Positions 1 through 12,195 of a DNA stretch of 64,000 nucleotides are shown one piece after another; within the stretch, counting starts at the first letter, position 1, and each line of letters starts with the position of its first letter. Position numbers and translations under genes: made by a program. Source of the DNA: Mesostigma viride (Eukaryota > Streptophyta > Mesostigmatophyceae > Mesostigmatales > Mesostigmataceae); the NCBI GenBank assembly GCA_009746045.1, contig RPFO01001819.1:27901-91900 (forward strand). Reading direction: 5' to 3'. The notes beneath the pieces are model-generated. The model searched no databases, had not been told where the DNA came from, and worked only from the letters and a program-made list of their open reading frames with translations.

Positions 1-2
1 CC

Positions 3-2357
3 CTGGCCAGCCCTGGGGTTGCGGGCGGCAGCGGCATATTCTCGGCGCCGCCCGTGGCGCTGCAGGCGTTCCACGAGCGGCTGAAAATAGAGGCGGACGA
101 CGCGGCACGGCTGGCTCGGGCCACCGCGGAGGGCATCTCCCGGCTGGCCAACCTGCGCGCGGAACTAGAGTTGGAGCGCCGCATGACAGAGGAGGCCACG
201 GCGGTGCGGGCAGGGCCCATGCTGGCGCAGCTCGTGGCCCAGGGGGCGTCAGGTGGCACGCGCGAGGCGGACTTTGAGGCTGGGATGATCGCTGCGGGGT
301 TTGTGGATGGTGCGTGATGTGCGGGGAGTTGGGTGTGCGCGGCTGCTCATGGTGGGTGGCTCTCTTTGCACAGGTAGTGTTGAAGTGGAACTGTACGGTA
401 GCCCATGGCTGGCTGTGGTGGGCCAGGAGGGCACTTGTTTTAACGGCAGTTGGTTTGTGTTGTGCGCATGGTATTAGGCACATCGTATCTGTGTTTAGGT
501 ACTGTGTAGGACTGGTGCTATCAACCCCAGCCAGCGGGAATGTGGCAGTGTGTGGGAGGGTGCAGAGTGGGGATCTGCCAGCGAGGCAGTGACAACGAAA
601 GGGAGGGAGGAAGAACCAAAAGCGATACTACCTTTGCTGGAGGCTTGTTAGGCTTCCTTCCACCAGTCTCCTTAGCCTTGTTAGCCTTTACCCTTGTTTA
701 CCCTTGTTGTTAGCCTTACTTCCGCCAGTCTCCTTACCCTTGTTAGCCTGTACCCTTGTTTACCCTTGTTGTTAGCCTTACTTCCACCAGTCTCCTTACC
801 CTTGTTAGCCTTAACCCTTGTTTACCCTTGTTGTTAGCTTTACCTCGGCCAGTCTCCTTACCCTTGTTAGCCTTGACCCTTGTTTACCCTTGTTGTTAGC
901 CTTACTTCCGCCAGTCTCCTCCAGAGGGACTGTTTTGATGGAGCCATTTGCGTACAAGGTTCCTGACGACAGTGCCTTTGCTGTCTGCTGTCTGTATCGC
1001 AATTCTCCTGCTACCCATCTCCCATGGATCAGGTATCCCGACGGCCCTACACGCTTGGCTGTCTATCTGCGGTTGAGGAACCCATCACACACCCGTGGGT
1101 GCCATGTTCTCCTGATAATGAACTTGGGGTCTCCCTACGTAAAGAAGATATGTGACAAGGTCGTGATTCGGTCGCCTGGAAACAACATCGGTCTCTGCCC
1201 CGCATGCGTGCCCTCCCACATTCCCGTCACTGCCCCTTTTACGTGCCCTCGCATATTCCTTCCGTGCACCCTTCCACAGGCTATGAGCTCGGGTTGGATG
1301 CAGGCCCCAACGCGCACCTGCCCGCAGAGACCGCGCTGGTGTTCGCCGATGGACGGTTGGAGCGGCTGGGCCATGGGCCGGGGGGGGGGAGGGCCACCAG
1401 GTAGTGCGGCCGGGCAGGGACGTGCAGGGGGGGGGAACCCAGCGTCCCGGGCCGCCAGCCGCGCAGCTGCCAAGGGCCCACCTGGCGACCCTCTGGGGGA
1501 CGCTGCGATGACGGGCCAAGGGGACTCGTTTGCGGGGGGGAGACGGGGGAGCGAGGCCGCGGTCCCGCCTGCCACCATGCAGCCCCGCAGCTTTGGTAAC
1601 GACGACGTCCCCATCGGTGCGCCGGGTGCGAGGACGAAGAACTTTAGCAACGACGACGTCCCTGTGGGGGGCCAGGGCGGGTGAGTGGCGCCGCGCTGCC
1701 TTCTGTAGCTGGTGATGGGTGAGGATGATATGCCGTCGTGGCCTGTCCCACTTGAGTAGCGAACAGAGCAGCTGAAGGACCCAAGTATGGTTTTTGTTGC
1801 TGGCACCTTTGCAGAGGTGCTGCGGCAAGCCTTGCCCACAGCTGGCCGCCGAGGTATCGCGTCGACTAGTCTTGTTGACATGTGGACGTGCGCGTACCAA
1901 CCTGCTAGGGTCAACACAACCCAATCGACACCCGAGGACACGAACACATGGAGAACCAGCCCTCTTTGTTGCAGTGAACCCAACTAGTGGACACCTCTCT
2001 ATAGAAACCTGCAGGGGGGGAACAGGTAGGGGCTTGCCAATGTCAGAGAAGGTGAGCGAGGAATGAGGAGCCAGCAGGCGGGCATCTGGTAGAGGGGACG
2101 TAGTTCATCCTTATCTGGTCCCAGTTGTCTACTATCCTGTAAACGGTTACATGTATGCCATGGTCGGTTGGAACTCTTGCTTGCTCTCACCTTTTTTCCT
2201 TTTCTTGCTTGTGCGCGTGCCCTTGTCTTAATCACGCAGGGGCCCAAAGCCAACTAGTTATGGGAACGATGATGTGCCAATTGGGGGCGGTAGAAGCAAA
2301 CCAAACAAACCGGATGGGGCGCCCAGGCCAAAGAAAGGGGAACTTCTCATCATCTAG
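3..2357 (+). CDS. 3' part of a spliced gene, NDDVP-repeat protein (partial)
   Basis: I do not recognise the family. Three exons fit with matching phases: an exon open from the window edge to 309 (5' splice site GTGCGT at 310), an exon 1280-1680 (acceptor TTCCACAG, donor GTGAGT at 1681), and a last exon 2240-2357 (acceptor CACGCAG, stop TAG). The first exon encodes an Ala/Glu/Arg-rich coiled-coil-like segment. The middle exon starts with a frame reading YELGLDAGPNAHLPAETALV, then needs a one-base shift in a 10-G run (1380-1389) to reach the frame encoding SFGNDDVPIG and NFSNDDVPVG. The last exon adds SYGNDDVPIGGG and a basic tail. The motif recurring on both sides of the second intron, in phase, is the best support that this is one real gene. 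The G-run shift may be a sequence error. The 5' end lies outside the window. Confidence 0.6.
651..920. repeat. 62-bp minisatellite, about 4.3 units
   Basis: Four to five head-to-tail units with a period of 62 bp (unit starts near 653, 715, 777, 839 and 901). Each contains CCAGTCTCCTTACCC and TTGTTTACCCTTGTTGTTAG with few differences. It lies inside the proposed first intron (310-1279) of the NDDVP-repeat gene. The TTACCC and TTAGCC words resemble telomere repeats but do not form a telomeric period. Confidence 0.9.
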
Positions 2358-3104
2358 CCTCCATCTGGATTGTGTTGGCATGCTAAAACTTGCGTACCGG
2401 GCACGCACTGTGAGCTCTACGTGCTTCTATGTATGAGCTACCTGGCTGGGAGCATAGTTGGTGTAGGTTTTTCGAAGCGACACATTGTCCAGAAATTTAA
2501 CCGTCTCGTCGGCTAGGTTGGCATGACCCTAGCAGTAAGAGACTGATTGCTGTACTGTGGCGCGAAATTCGAATTGATATGCTATGGCGGACATAAACGG
2601 CGATAACTACCAAGTTTGGTCCTCGAACTAGGTCGGATTCGTCACGACCCACTCGCCATTTCATTACGCATCGACCAAGCTCAGTCTTGACGATGGTTAC
2701 CTAGAAACCAGGGCGCAAAGAATTACCGCCTACTGCAGCTCGTGCAGGCGACGCCCCACAGGCGCCGTGTCGTATCATTATGTCCTAGACTATCACTTGG
2801 AAGACATATCCACAGCAATAGAGCACTCATGTGTGTGATCCACTATATTTTTCAAGGTGAAAATGATAGGTGTGGTCCATGACGGCACCACCACCTTCAT
2901 GACAGGCAGCGCAGCCAGCCGATTCTAAAGATTGCAATAATGCTTTATGATGAAAGCAATGTCCAAACAATTCATTCCATAACATTTGACAAGTTGCAAC
3001 AAATGCCGAGTTGTGCTGTCGCAATTGTAAGAGTAACTATCCTTGAGACCCATCGATATCGATCACAACAGACCGACCATGACGCCTCTGGGGCGCAACC
3101 GTGT
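2358..3104. other. intergenic stretch, nothing recognised
   Basis: Follows the last exon of the NDDVP-repeat gene and presumably starts with its 3' untranslated region. Only short unconvincing ORFs are present; no element ends or motifs were recognised. Confidence 0.5.
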
Positions 3105-3228
3105 TTCTATTCCCACTATTACCAATCCACCAACATTTGATTAAAACAATAAGTGGGCAATTACAGAACCCATGAGTGAGCCTGCCACGCTGCACCCATT
3201 TCATGATTGATTGTAGTTCTCGTTACCC
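3105..3228. repeat. repeat A, copy 1 (124 bp)
   Basis: Matches 3519-3642 essentially base for base at an offset of 414 bp, from TTCTATTCCCACTATTACC to TTCTCGTTACCC. No coding potential seen. Confidence 0.9.
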
Positions 3229-3262
3229 TAGAAACAAACACAAGAAGAGGGAGGGAGGGCGG

Positions 3263-3520
3263 GACAAGAAAAAGAGACCTAGAACATCGTGCAATTGGCA
3301 CTTTAGGGCGGCGTAGCCCGGGCTCGCCTCATGAGCCGTCAGCAACAGTAACTTAATTGCTACTTAACTTAACGAACTAGAAATGGCCATACAAAACTGG
3401 CCAACTAATTCTAACTCATGGAACCGGTCCAGCCCAAGGCCCACCGTCCCGTAGTACCACTCACATAGCGGCGTTCATTCTCATCTGTTATAAAGAAACT
3501 ACGTTCAGAGAACACCGATT
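3263..3520. repeat. repeat B, copy 1 (258 bp)
   Basis: Near-identical to 4646-4907, which has a 4-bp insertion in the GTAGCCCGG region. Starts GACAAGAAAAAGAGACC and ends AACACCGATT. Sits directly against repeat A copy 2. Confidence 0.9.
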
Positions 3521-3642
3521 CTATTCCCACTATTACCAATCCACCAACATTTGATTAAAACAATAAGTGGGCAATTACAGAACCCATGAGTGAGCCTGCC
3601 ACGCTGCACCCATTTCATGATTGATTGTAGTTCTCGTTACCC
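3519..3642. repeat. repeat A, copy 2
   Basis: Second copy of 3105-3228, abutting the end of repeat B copy 1. The A-B-A'-X-B' arrangement suggests overlapping duplication events rather than independent insertions. Confidence 0.9.
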
Positions 3643-4645
3643 AACCCCCCTTTCCTGGTGCTTTATCTCCAAAGCTCCGCCAACCACTTTCGCTCAGTGG
3701 CTCTCGAGGCTGCCCTGCCGCAACGGTCACGACCATTACAATCGCCGGCGGCTGTAGCGAGCCTCATGCACGATAACCCTTCGCAGGGCCCCCCCCAGCC
3801 TTCCACCCTCGGCCAGTAAAAGAGGGTGTTGAATGTGCACGCAAAGACAAGGAAGAAGACGCCTCGTTTAACGATCACGGACCTCCCTCAAAGGCCAGTG
3901 CCGCCCTAACGTGACGACAACTTGTAGGACGACACCCGATGCCACCATATCTCGATTACTGTCAACGTTGTCACCTGGGGGAGTAACTTTCCATATTTCA
4001 GGTTTTAGTTGATGAGCAGGCTCTCATCACACACCCCAGCGGCCGATAAAGCGCAAGCGCAACTGGGCCGGCCAAAATATTTGGTCCTGCCCGGCCCAGG
4101 TCCGTCTGTTAAACTGGCCCCTTAAGTCTCGGTCTGAATCGAAATATTGCATAATTCCGGAATTCGTCCCCACCACATTCCCGAGACCTCACGCACCCAT
4201 AAGAGCGGATGCTGGTAAATATTTTTCTACTTTCGCGAGGGCCGACAGATTTGTCGTCCATCACAGTGCCCACTAAAAGTAACCCGACCACCCTTCCTTC
4301 GGCAGTCAGCAGTCAGGAACTGCAACCCTGCTGCGACATTCCGCAGCAAAGCGGTAGGCACTGCAGCGTGGCACGGAAATCTTACTCATGGTTTCAGAGT
4401 TCCGTACAGGTGCCACGCGCAGGCAAACGCGAAGTATTTTATAGTCTCTCGTCGGCCAAGAACCCAGCTGCGGGGAGAAAACCGACGAGGGTAATTTTAA
4501 TTTCTTTTTCACAGTCACGTGACTGTTCAAGCTATGTCAGTCACGCGCCATCTCTAATCGGCCACCGCCAGCCAAATAGGCTGACGCGATTAGGGCAGCA
4601 TTAAATTTCTTGTAATCCGCCATACCCATACCCCATACATCCGAT
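3643..4645. other. spacer between repeat copies, no gene recognised
   Basis: Contains a 131-codon plus-strand ORF (4209-4604) with no recognisable domain and biased composition; I do not support it as a gene. No element ends seen. Confidence 0.4.
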
Positions 4646-4907
4646 GACAAGAAAAAGAGACCTAGAACATCGTGCAAATGGCACTTTAGGGCGGCGTAGC
4701 CCGGCCGGGCTCGCCTCATGAGCCGTCAGCAACAGTAACTTAATTGCTACTTAACTTAACGAACTAGAAATGGCCATACAAAACTGGCCAACTAATTCTA
4801 ACTCATGGAACCGGTCCAGCCCAAGGCCCACCGTCCCGTAGTACCACTCACATAGCGGCGTTCATTCTCATCTGTTATAAAGAAACTACGTTCAGAGAAC
4901 ACCGATT
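4646..4907. repeat. repeat B, copy 2 (262 bp)
   Basis: Second copy of 3263-3520, identical apart from the added CCGG near 4702. Downstream sequence diverges immediately after ACCGATT. Confidence 0.9.
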
Positions 4908-5787
4908 ACTTTCGTCATAATCTATATCAACTGCGTGGCTCTGCGCTCATGTCCCAGCTACTGGCACGCTGGCCAACAACGAACCGACCCTTTCCCAGGA
5001 CTGTTCCCGAGTCAGCAGAACGTTTCTCGTCCACAATGCAAACAACATCCCTTAAACGGATCAAACCACTGTCAATCCTATCAACCATCGGACGTCATGG
5101 CAATGACATGCAACCACTCACGGGGGCTGCTCCGGGCTGTTCAAGAAGTTTAACCCCATGAAGACAACAACTGACTAGTTGTGAGGGAGAGAAACGAGCG
5201 AACAATGACCTCCATGGCCAAGGCTCGTTCCCTTTATCTATTTTCAAAAGTGCTGCCGACGCCATAGCACTAGCTGTCAAATTCTGGCTGCGTGCGCGCC
5301 ACACTATGTGTGCGCATTTCCCAGCAATACAGCAAATCGTATGTGCTGCCAATCCTGCCTGCTTGTCACAACAAATTTCAGGCTTTGGCGCGCTCATGCG
5401 ATGAGCGACGAGTGTGCGCATCAATCAAATCAGTCTGCGCAGCAGCAAGACAATAATAATTACGCGTGACGCTCAGTCATCATTAAACATAGTGACTGTG
5501 CTGTCCGATATCTATTAACGGTAGACTGTACATACTACAATTAAAGAAAATATTCAGCCACATGCGTCGTAGAGTTGGGTACTAGCATCCGGCGCGGCGC
5601 TTCACACTGGCCTGTATATACCCAGACTTGAACAAATCCAAGCCAAACGGCTACTGCGGCACCAAACCAACGGAACTGAACAAGACGTAAATGATTCGGT
5701 GAACAGCCGTTTCTCGAGTGCATGGATCGACTTAGATCACGGACGTGACAGCCGGCTATAGAAGAAGGAACGGGCTACGCTCAGGCT
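4908..5787. other. intergenic stretch, nothing recognised
   Basis: AT-balanced sequence with short ORFs on both strands and no domain, element end or repeat that I can identify. Confidence 0.4.
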
Positions 5788-8700
5788 ATGGAATCTGCCG
5801 CCAAGAAACATGGGCTTAGATCTCCCCGAGGCCACACTGGAATGGCCCGGGCCCTGTCATTCGCAGCCCCTGCCGACTCGGGGAACACCGCTACTAAAGT
5901 CCATAATGCACCCTTCGACGCTGCAGCATTTGCTAACGGCACAGCTGATGTGCAGGTCTTTCTGACCCTGTCTCCTCGGCAGCACCTAGTGGAATTGCTC
6001 ACAGAGCTTATGCGGCAAGGCCGCCCCCTACTTTGGCCTCACGGCCACCGCCTGGGCTCTCTGCTATCACTCTGGTCTCCGACCCTTGATCAAGACCTGG
6101 CCTCGCTGCATAAACGTGCATGAATTGCGCGTCGTTGCCACCACGCTGCTGGGAAATTCGGAGCTGCTGTCAGTACCCGGATCTGCGGCAGCAGCAGCCC
6201 TTGTCGGTACGGTGGCAAAGAAGATGGCCACAGAGCTAACAAATTCTGATTTCGCGGGCCTGCACTTGCCTGTGGCGCTCGAGGACAACGTGGTCAACAA
6301 GGTGGCGGCCCACTGAGGTCGCCGGCACACAGACGGAGACGGTCGCCGGCTGCCACCCTAGCGGCACAGGTGGCCGGCAATTTAGCGGACAAAGTGGAGG
6401 CGCAGGTGGCAAAGGCGGCCCCGAGCTACGAATTCATGGCTAGCAATCCCATTCAGGACATCGCAAGTACCACCGCCCAGGCGGTCTCCCAGAACTTTGC
6501 CGACCGGGACACCAGAGAGCGGCGCGGCCGCACCATTAGGCCTCCGCAATGTGGCGGCCAGTTATTCCCCCGCAGGAGACGGGGCTGAGCCTATCAAGCA
6601 GACAACCATCATGCCTTAACTCTGATCTCGAAGGAACTCATCAGCAACTTCCGCGCCTAGAGGACAGTGTCACAGTTGATGACACCGTCTGCCGCCTACC
6701 AGGACGCGCAGACGCGCCGGTGGCGCTCGTGCTTACGTGCCCCATCAGCATGCAAGCATTTTATACACTGACACCGGACCAAGCTACCAAGGAGCTTGGG
6801 TTGGAGCCTCAATGACGATCTGACCCCGGAGTAGCTTAGCGCCCGCCGGGCCCGGCTGGCCGCGGCGGCACAGGAGGACGCGAAGAAGGCCCTCGCTGAC
6901 TGCACAAAGAAGGTGCGGCTGTAGTGGAAGGACAACGCATGGAAAATGGAGCTAGGTTACCTCGCGGGAGGTCCCCACGCCGAGGGCGGACACGCGGCGG
7001 GGTAGGGAGTAGGCCCTCCCCGCCGGCCCCACACCGCGATCGAGCAGCTGCCGGGGGGTTGGCCAGTTATACCACCCCCCATATGTACCCGTCGTCCGAT
7101 GGCCCGGCTGAGCATGTCTTGGATAGCCCAATCTCACGGACGACGCAACGGAGTCAAAGCTCTGACCTTAATCGCCAACTTCGATCGTTAGGAGCGCCTC
7201 AGTGGCAGCTGGCTTTTGCCACCCGGCACTCCCAACAACAGTATGCTGCATTCTTTGACCCCAAGACCAGGCGCGCAAGTTGCGCCGCTCGCTTGGAGGG
7301 TCACTGCCATATGCGCGTTGAAAATTGCTACGTTATCTCACGCCACACACACCCCGCCAGCCTCTCCCCAACCCCCTGCCGAAGTGCCGATACCGCGGCC
7401 GGTCCCCGGCGGCGCCCCTTGCTGGGTCATTGCCGGCACCACTCGCTACCCATCGCTACCTACCTTGCTTGATTGAGGTCCGCACCGGCGCACCCTGCCC
7501 AGGGGGGATGCCCCCCCTGCGGGCCAACGAGCTTGTCCACTGCTATACCGCCTATATGGAATTGATGTGCTCGGTGTTCAAGAGCACCGGCGCTCTAGGA
7601 GGGCCCGTTCAGCGTGTCACCCTTCTTCTACTACGATGGTAAGTGCTGTGCCCGGCCCAGCGCATGCGCCGGGTCAAGGGGGCCGGCCGGGGTGGGCTTG
7701 TTGTGCCGTGCTCCCCCGGTGACCGCTGCCGCCCAACTCGTGCATGGACCAAAAAGTTTGCTCTAATCGGATCCTTCAGTGCACTTTCCGCTCCCGCTTG
7801 AAGGACGGAACCCCATTATGCTCTCAGCCATTGTCGGCTTTGCCCCGCATTCTGGGCACCCTGCATGCTGAAGACCGCAAAGCGTTTTTCAACCAGTTGC
7901 TCGACCTTGAGAGACAGATCCCACACGTCAATACATCGTTGTGCCATCATCAGTTGGATGCCAATTGATGCGACGTCCCTGCCCGTGGGCTGCCGGGGCT
8001 GCATCATTGTACGCACTGCGCCTAAAGTGATAGTAATGCCAACACCCCCCTCCTATACTCACCGAGGGGGACTTTACAGCTGCCAATAATACGTACGCTG
8101 TTTGCTAAGCCGCCTGATGCGCTAGTGACCTTTGTGGGCCCCGCGCGCAGCCGGCGGCTGGCTCGGTACTCCCCCACTGCGGCAGTGTGTTTGCTTGGCC
8201 GGACTATGATACTTGTGCTCAAGTGCTGGCGTTCTTCCGTCATCGATGCCTGTACGCTGACCACCCTGGAATTGTCACATAGGATCAGGAGTGCCGCATG
8301 GTCACCGCAATTAACCTTGCGCCTAGCCGCCTACTCACCCTACTGTCATCATGCAGGCCCCCGGGCGCTGCCGCCCACGCCCACGCCCTGATTGGACCTG
8401 CCTACGCCCCGTCCGCAGGCGCCGGGAGAAGTGGTCAGAGGAGGAGAAGCGTTGCGACGCAATCAGGTCCGCCTGAAGTCGTGGCTGCGCAACTGTTGAT
8501 GTACCTGGATGCCGAACGCGGCCCGGACCTCACGCCACCGGCTACGAACCATGTTCATGCGATCAGAACGTGGATTGTTGCTCTCATGCGGTCGCTGAGT
8601 CCCTGATCGAGCAACCCGGCGCCCGCCCAGGGCTCGATCCCCGCTATACGTGCGCGATGCCCGGGTGGTCGCCGCCCGGCTGGGGCTAGCACAGGCCAGT

Positions 8701-9140
8701 CGGCCGTCGCCACGAGGAGGACCTGTACCCGTACCGTTATGACCGACTACGGGTATCCGGTATACAGGCTATGCTATCCTAGATCGAGTGATGAGCGGCT
8801 CATTGAAGTGCTCTAGTGCATATACCACCGCACACGCGGAGGAGGTGGAGACACTTGCCGCAGAGATCAATCGCCACACGGCCGCCAACCAGCACAAGGC
8901 GGCATTGCGGTCTCTCGACTGTCTCACCGGATGACGGGAAACGCAAAGGGATGACATCCCGGGCACTCCCAGTAAACGCCTTGAGCTAATTTGGTTCATG
9001 CAGCTCCCACTTCCCAGGCCGGCAAAACTATCGGGGGCTCCGACCTGGACTGCCCCCCGGCCCGCTGGACCCCGCTGCCGCTGCACGCCCTGCCGGCTAG
9101 CCGCGGCGGACCTATTGCTTACCAAGATTGTGTGACTCTG
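5788..9140 (+). pseudogene. decayed GC-rich coding region, family unknown
   Basis: A run of GC-rich sequence with fragments of plausible protein in changing frames, all plus strand. Examples: an Ala-rich segment from 5788 (MESAAKKHGLRSP...), a segment near 6200-6316 with SAAAAALVGTVAKKMATEL, an amphipathic piece near 6361-6520 with LADKVEAQVAKAAP, a charged piece near 6838-6927 (AAAAQEDAKKALADCTKK), and a 74-codon ORF at 7744-7968. Frames are broken by stops and shifts every 150-300 bases. The pattern fits an old retroelement or host gene under no constraint. No catalytic motif is visible, so I assign no function. The composition contrasts sharply with the AT-rich flanks. Confidence 0.35.
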
Positions 9141-9190
9141 CAATATGTATTAATCTATCATTCTCAATGAATATATATATTAAAAATTAC

Positions 9191-9437
9191 GTTTCCATTG
9201 GTCTTATCGTAGTATAGAGCTTTGACATGGCTCTGTATATAGGTTTATAGCTGGGCGTTTGCTTTGGTTTGAGTGATTTCACTCTGCTGTAAGTAATTAT
9301 ATTTTTAATATATATATTAAAAATATAATTACTTACAGCCAAGTGAAATCACTCAAAGCAAAGCAAACGCCCAGCTATAAACCTATATACAGAGCCATGT
9401 CAAAGCTCTATATAACTACGATAAGACCGATGGAAAC
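9191..9437. repeat. 247-bp long inverted repeat (foldback)
   Basis: Two arms of about 120 bp, from GTTTCCATTGGTCTTATCG at 9191 to CGATAAGACCGATGGAAAC ending at 9437, meet at an AT-rich centre (TAATATATATATTA, about 9314). Only a few mismatches and small indels separate the arms. It may be a foldback MITE, since the whole length is terminal inverted repeat. I could not find a convincing target-site duplication. A transcript would make a long near-perfect hairpin. Confidence 0.9.
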
Positions 9438-9505
9438 TCCTAACGGGAGGAACCTAATAGCCCTGCTTCACCGCAACATCAGCCCGCGTACGGCGGAGCA
9501 TGATG

Positions 9506-9787
9506 TCAGCCATGGCCCGAGTCAGCGCCACCGACAAGCGCTGACGCCAATATGATGTCCAGGTCCGCGCCGACCATGGGGCCCGCTGGCCCTCCAGGTC
9601 CAGCCGGTCCGGCCTCCCGGAGCCGGCAACACTCCTTGAAGAAGGCGGAGGTCAGGGGCCCCATGGCCCCAAACTCCTCCAGGACAAAGGGCACCACACG
9701 ATGGTGCCCGACGTCGCCGTAGGCCAGGAGCTTGGCCCGCTCCGCCCAGTCCGCCGTGTAACCTGCCGTGAGGGAGGCCCCAGCCAC
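9506..9787 (-). pseudogene. LINE reverse transcriptase C-terminal fragment
   Basis: A 93-codon minus-strand ORF encodes ASLTAGYTADWAERAKLLAY followed by HHRVVPFVLEEFGAMG. This pattern (KxxxY, then hydrophobic VPFVxExxGxxG) is typical of the region after the RT domain in plant and algal L1-like LINE ORF2 proteins. The N-terminal RT core is absent, so this is a truncated fragment. Gly/Pro-rich residues near its end (AGPAGPGGPAGP) look like low-complexity linker. No tail or target duplication was identified. Confidence 0.55.
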
Positions 9788-10240
9788 GTGGCTATGTATA
9801 TATTATTATCTGGATTCTGCCAGGTTGGCCTACAGTGCGCTGTCTTGAGAGTGGTGAAGGAATCTTACCTAAGTTGAGATCCTGTGACCTGATGATTGGT
9901 CCATTTCAGGCTAACGTTGGAGCATACTCGACAATCTACATGCACGTTGATATCAGCATGTCTGTGTCGCCATTGTTGGAACGTTTGTTGAGACCAATTT
10001 CGTCATGGTACCTATAGTAAAGCTAAGCTTTATTCGTCCATTCCCCAAGCTCCCTTGCTCATTGACCCTATTATGTCCCACAGATGGTATCAAGGATATT
10101 GCTTGTCTCAGACTAGTTGTGTCTGCAAAGGGGCGTGGTACCCAATCCACGAGCTGTGGAATTATCATTTCAACATTTCTCTGGCATAATAAGTGAAGTC
10201 TTCACTCTCAAGAAACCAATCCAGGTGAAGGAGTTATGTT
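9788..10240. other. gypsy insertion flank, ends in a LINE-like 3' end
   Basis: No gene. The last bases, GGAGTTATGTTCCTAA, match the 3' end of the LINE UTR near 40,361 (GGAGTTATGTTCCTAATTAA). The gypsy element therefore appears to have inserted into a LINE 3' end. Confidence 0.5.
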
Positions 10241-10387
10241 CCTAATGTTACGTCCCAGCCCAGACACTCCTAGCCTGGGCTACGTAGCGAAAGACCCTCC
10301 TTGCCGGAATTAGGAATAATCCAAGATGGCCTAATGTAAGTTGCGCTTCACGACGAGAGTCGTGAGATATCTGGCATCACGGCTTAA

Positions 10388-12086
10388 CCCCTAAATGGGC
10401 AGAAATACTGCCGATGCATCGGCTGTAACTTCACAATTTTGCAAACCAGATGCCATCCAACCCACCCATATCCAATGGCTGTCCTTGGGGGCCAAGCATG
10501 TCCATGAGTTGCCCTTCGGGTTGGTATATCACAACCTTACATATATGCAGGGTAGGCCATGTATAACTGCCGTCAAAGTCAGGGGGGTCAAGACGAGCGT
10601 TTTCATTTTTGGTAGAATGTGCATTTTGAATTATGTTGTAAGAGCTAGGCACCTACCACTTCAGGGATGATAAACAATTAGTTGCTGAACAGTTTGAGCC
10701 ATTGGGGTCATCATTTGGGTGGGTATGCCAGCAGTTACACCCAGTACAGCCCATAGGGGTACCGTTGGTAAAAAGCAACCAAGGGGGTAGGAGTGGGCAT
10801 ACTACCTACTAATACCTACTAATATGGCCCCCAACCATGCCACACAATACATTTCCCTTCCACAATGATGGGGAAACATAACTGCATCATCACACTGCCC
10901 TTACATGGCACCTATGTGCAGGTGCCACCTTGTCCATGCACGTAGGTAACGTGGTACGGATACCCTACGTAAGGCATGCATTCTAGGAGGCAGCCACCAA
11001 CAAACTAGTGATTTTAAGCCTATTTCAGCTTGCCCTAGCAAGGATAAACTAGGCCTAAGCTGCTATAGCTTGCCAGGTGATGGCCAGCACACCTGGTGGC
11101 ACATGCTGACAATGGGAAGCTTCTACTCACCGGTTACATGCTTGATGATGCCACAGAGACCAGCCAACTGCCTCACACTCATGCAATATGTGTGTGGGAA
11201 ATGTATAACAAACATATATGGAGGTATTCAAACCCATACAGCCTCTAAAACTTATCACCATCACACTGTGGCAGGTCAACTGACTGAGGGAAGCATCTAA
11301 GAAGGGTGTTTTAGAAAGGGGCCAGGCCAGGGTCAAGAAAGAGCATGAATAATGCAAAAAGAATGTGCTACACCAGCTAGAACGTATATATAAACGTCAA
11401 ACATCGATAGGAAAACGATGCTGAAGCTTTACCAGGCATGGATGGCGTTACCTTGGCCCAGGCGGTGGCCGCAAAATGGCGCATTTCGGCACACCAAAGT
11501 TGTGCAGCATGGTCGCTGGATTCGGCGATTTCTGGCCACCCTTGCACGTTTACGACTACTATGTATCATAAAAAGTACAAATAAACCAATATATCCTTTA
11601 AAATACGCCGGAAAGGTATTGCTGTCAACGTTTCTATCGTCCGGCCTGATCGCAGTTTTTTCCAGCAAGAACGCTGCCGACACCTATCAAATGGCATTCC
11701 CGCGGTCCAAAAATTGGCCTGTGTGATCTTTAGGACGTATAAAATCAATTTCCTAAGTTTGGTCAGAAAATTCGAACGCAAACGTAAATGCCATGCGTGG
11801 GCGCAAGCCGCCATGGCCAGGTCGTCGTTTTCCGGAATGCACGTTGGACGTGAAAAAGTACCCTGACCCCTTGTACTTTGACCGGCCAGAACACCTCTAT
11901 AACTTTGTCAGAAGTATGCAAACCCTAGTACCATGCTGTGAGGAAAATTATAAACTTTCGATCTTCTCAGCTAAACTTTTCCTAATTCTCAATAGTTTTC
12001 GCGGCATTTGGTCCCCCGAGAAGGGGCCGACGTGTCGGCTGTAACTCAGTTTTAGGCGGAAAATCGGCAGCCAGACCATTTAGGGG
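10388..12086. mobile_element. non-autonomous piggyBac-like element, family 1 (1,699 bp)
   Basis: Flanked by TTAA at 10384-10387 and 12087-12090. Ends are CCCCTAAATGGG on the left and CCATTTAGGGG on the right. The first ~380 bp match 14689 onward and the last ~200 bp match the end at 18408, so it shares both ends with the transposase-bearing element there, but its middle is unrelated and contains no transposase. The other gypsy LTR keeps the unoccupied site at 30203-30206 (GGCTTAATGCC), which proves the insertion boundary. The subterminal palindrome GCCGATGCATCGGC occurs at 10410-10423, and its variant GCCGACGTGTCGGC at 12026-12039. Confidence 0.92.
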
Positions 12087-12195
12087 TTAATGCCAAGCTA
12101 ATTGTACACACTTATAATGGCTAGCAAGACCAATTACAAATGGATAATTGCCCCGGGCTCAATGTGTAGGCGTATTCGCACTTATCATTCATTAA

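Noticed and set aside
651-920. Telomere-like TTACCC/TTAGCC words
   Set aside because: The true period is 62 bp and no uninterrupted telomeric array exists.
818-1684. A single 288-codon ORF as the gene
   Set aside because: Its first half reads through the minisatellite and low-complexity sequence; the splice model with matching phases explains the conserved part better.
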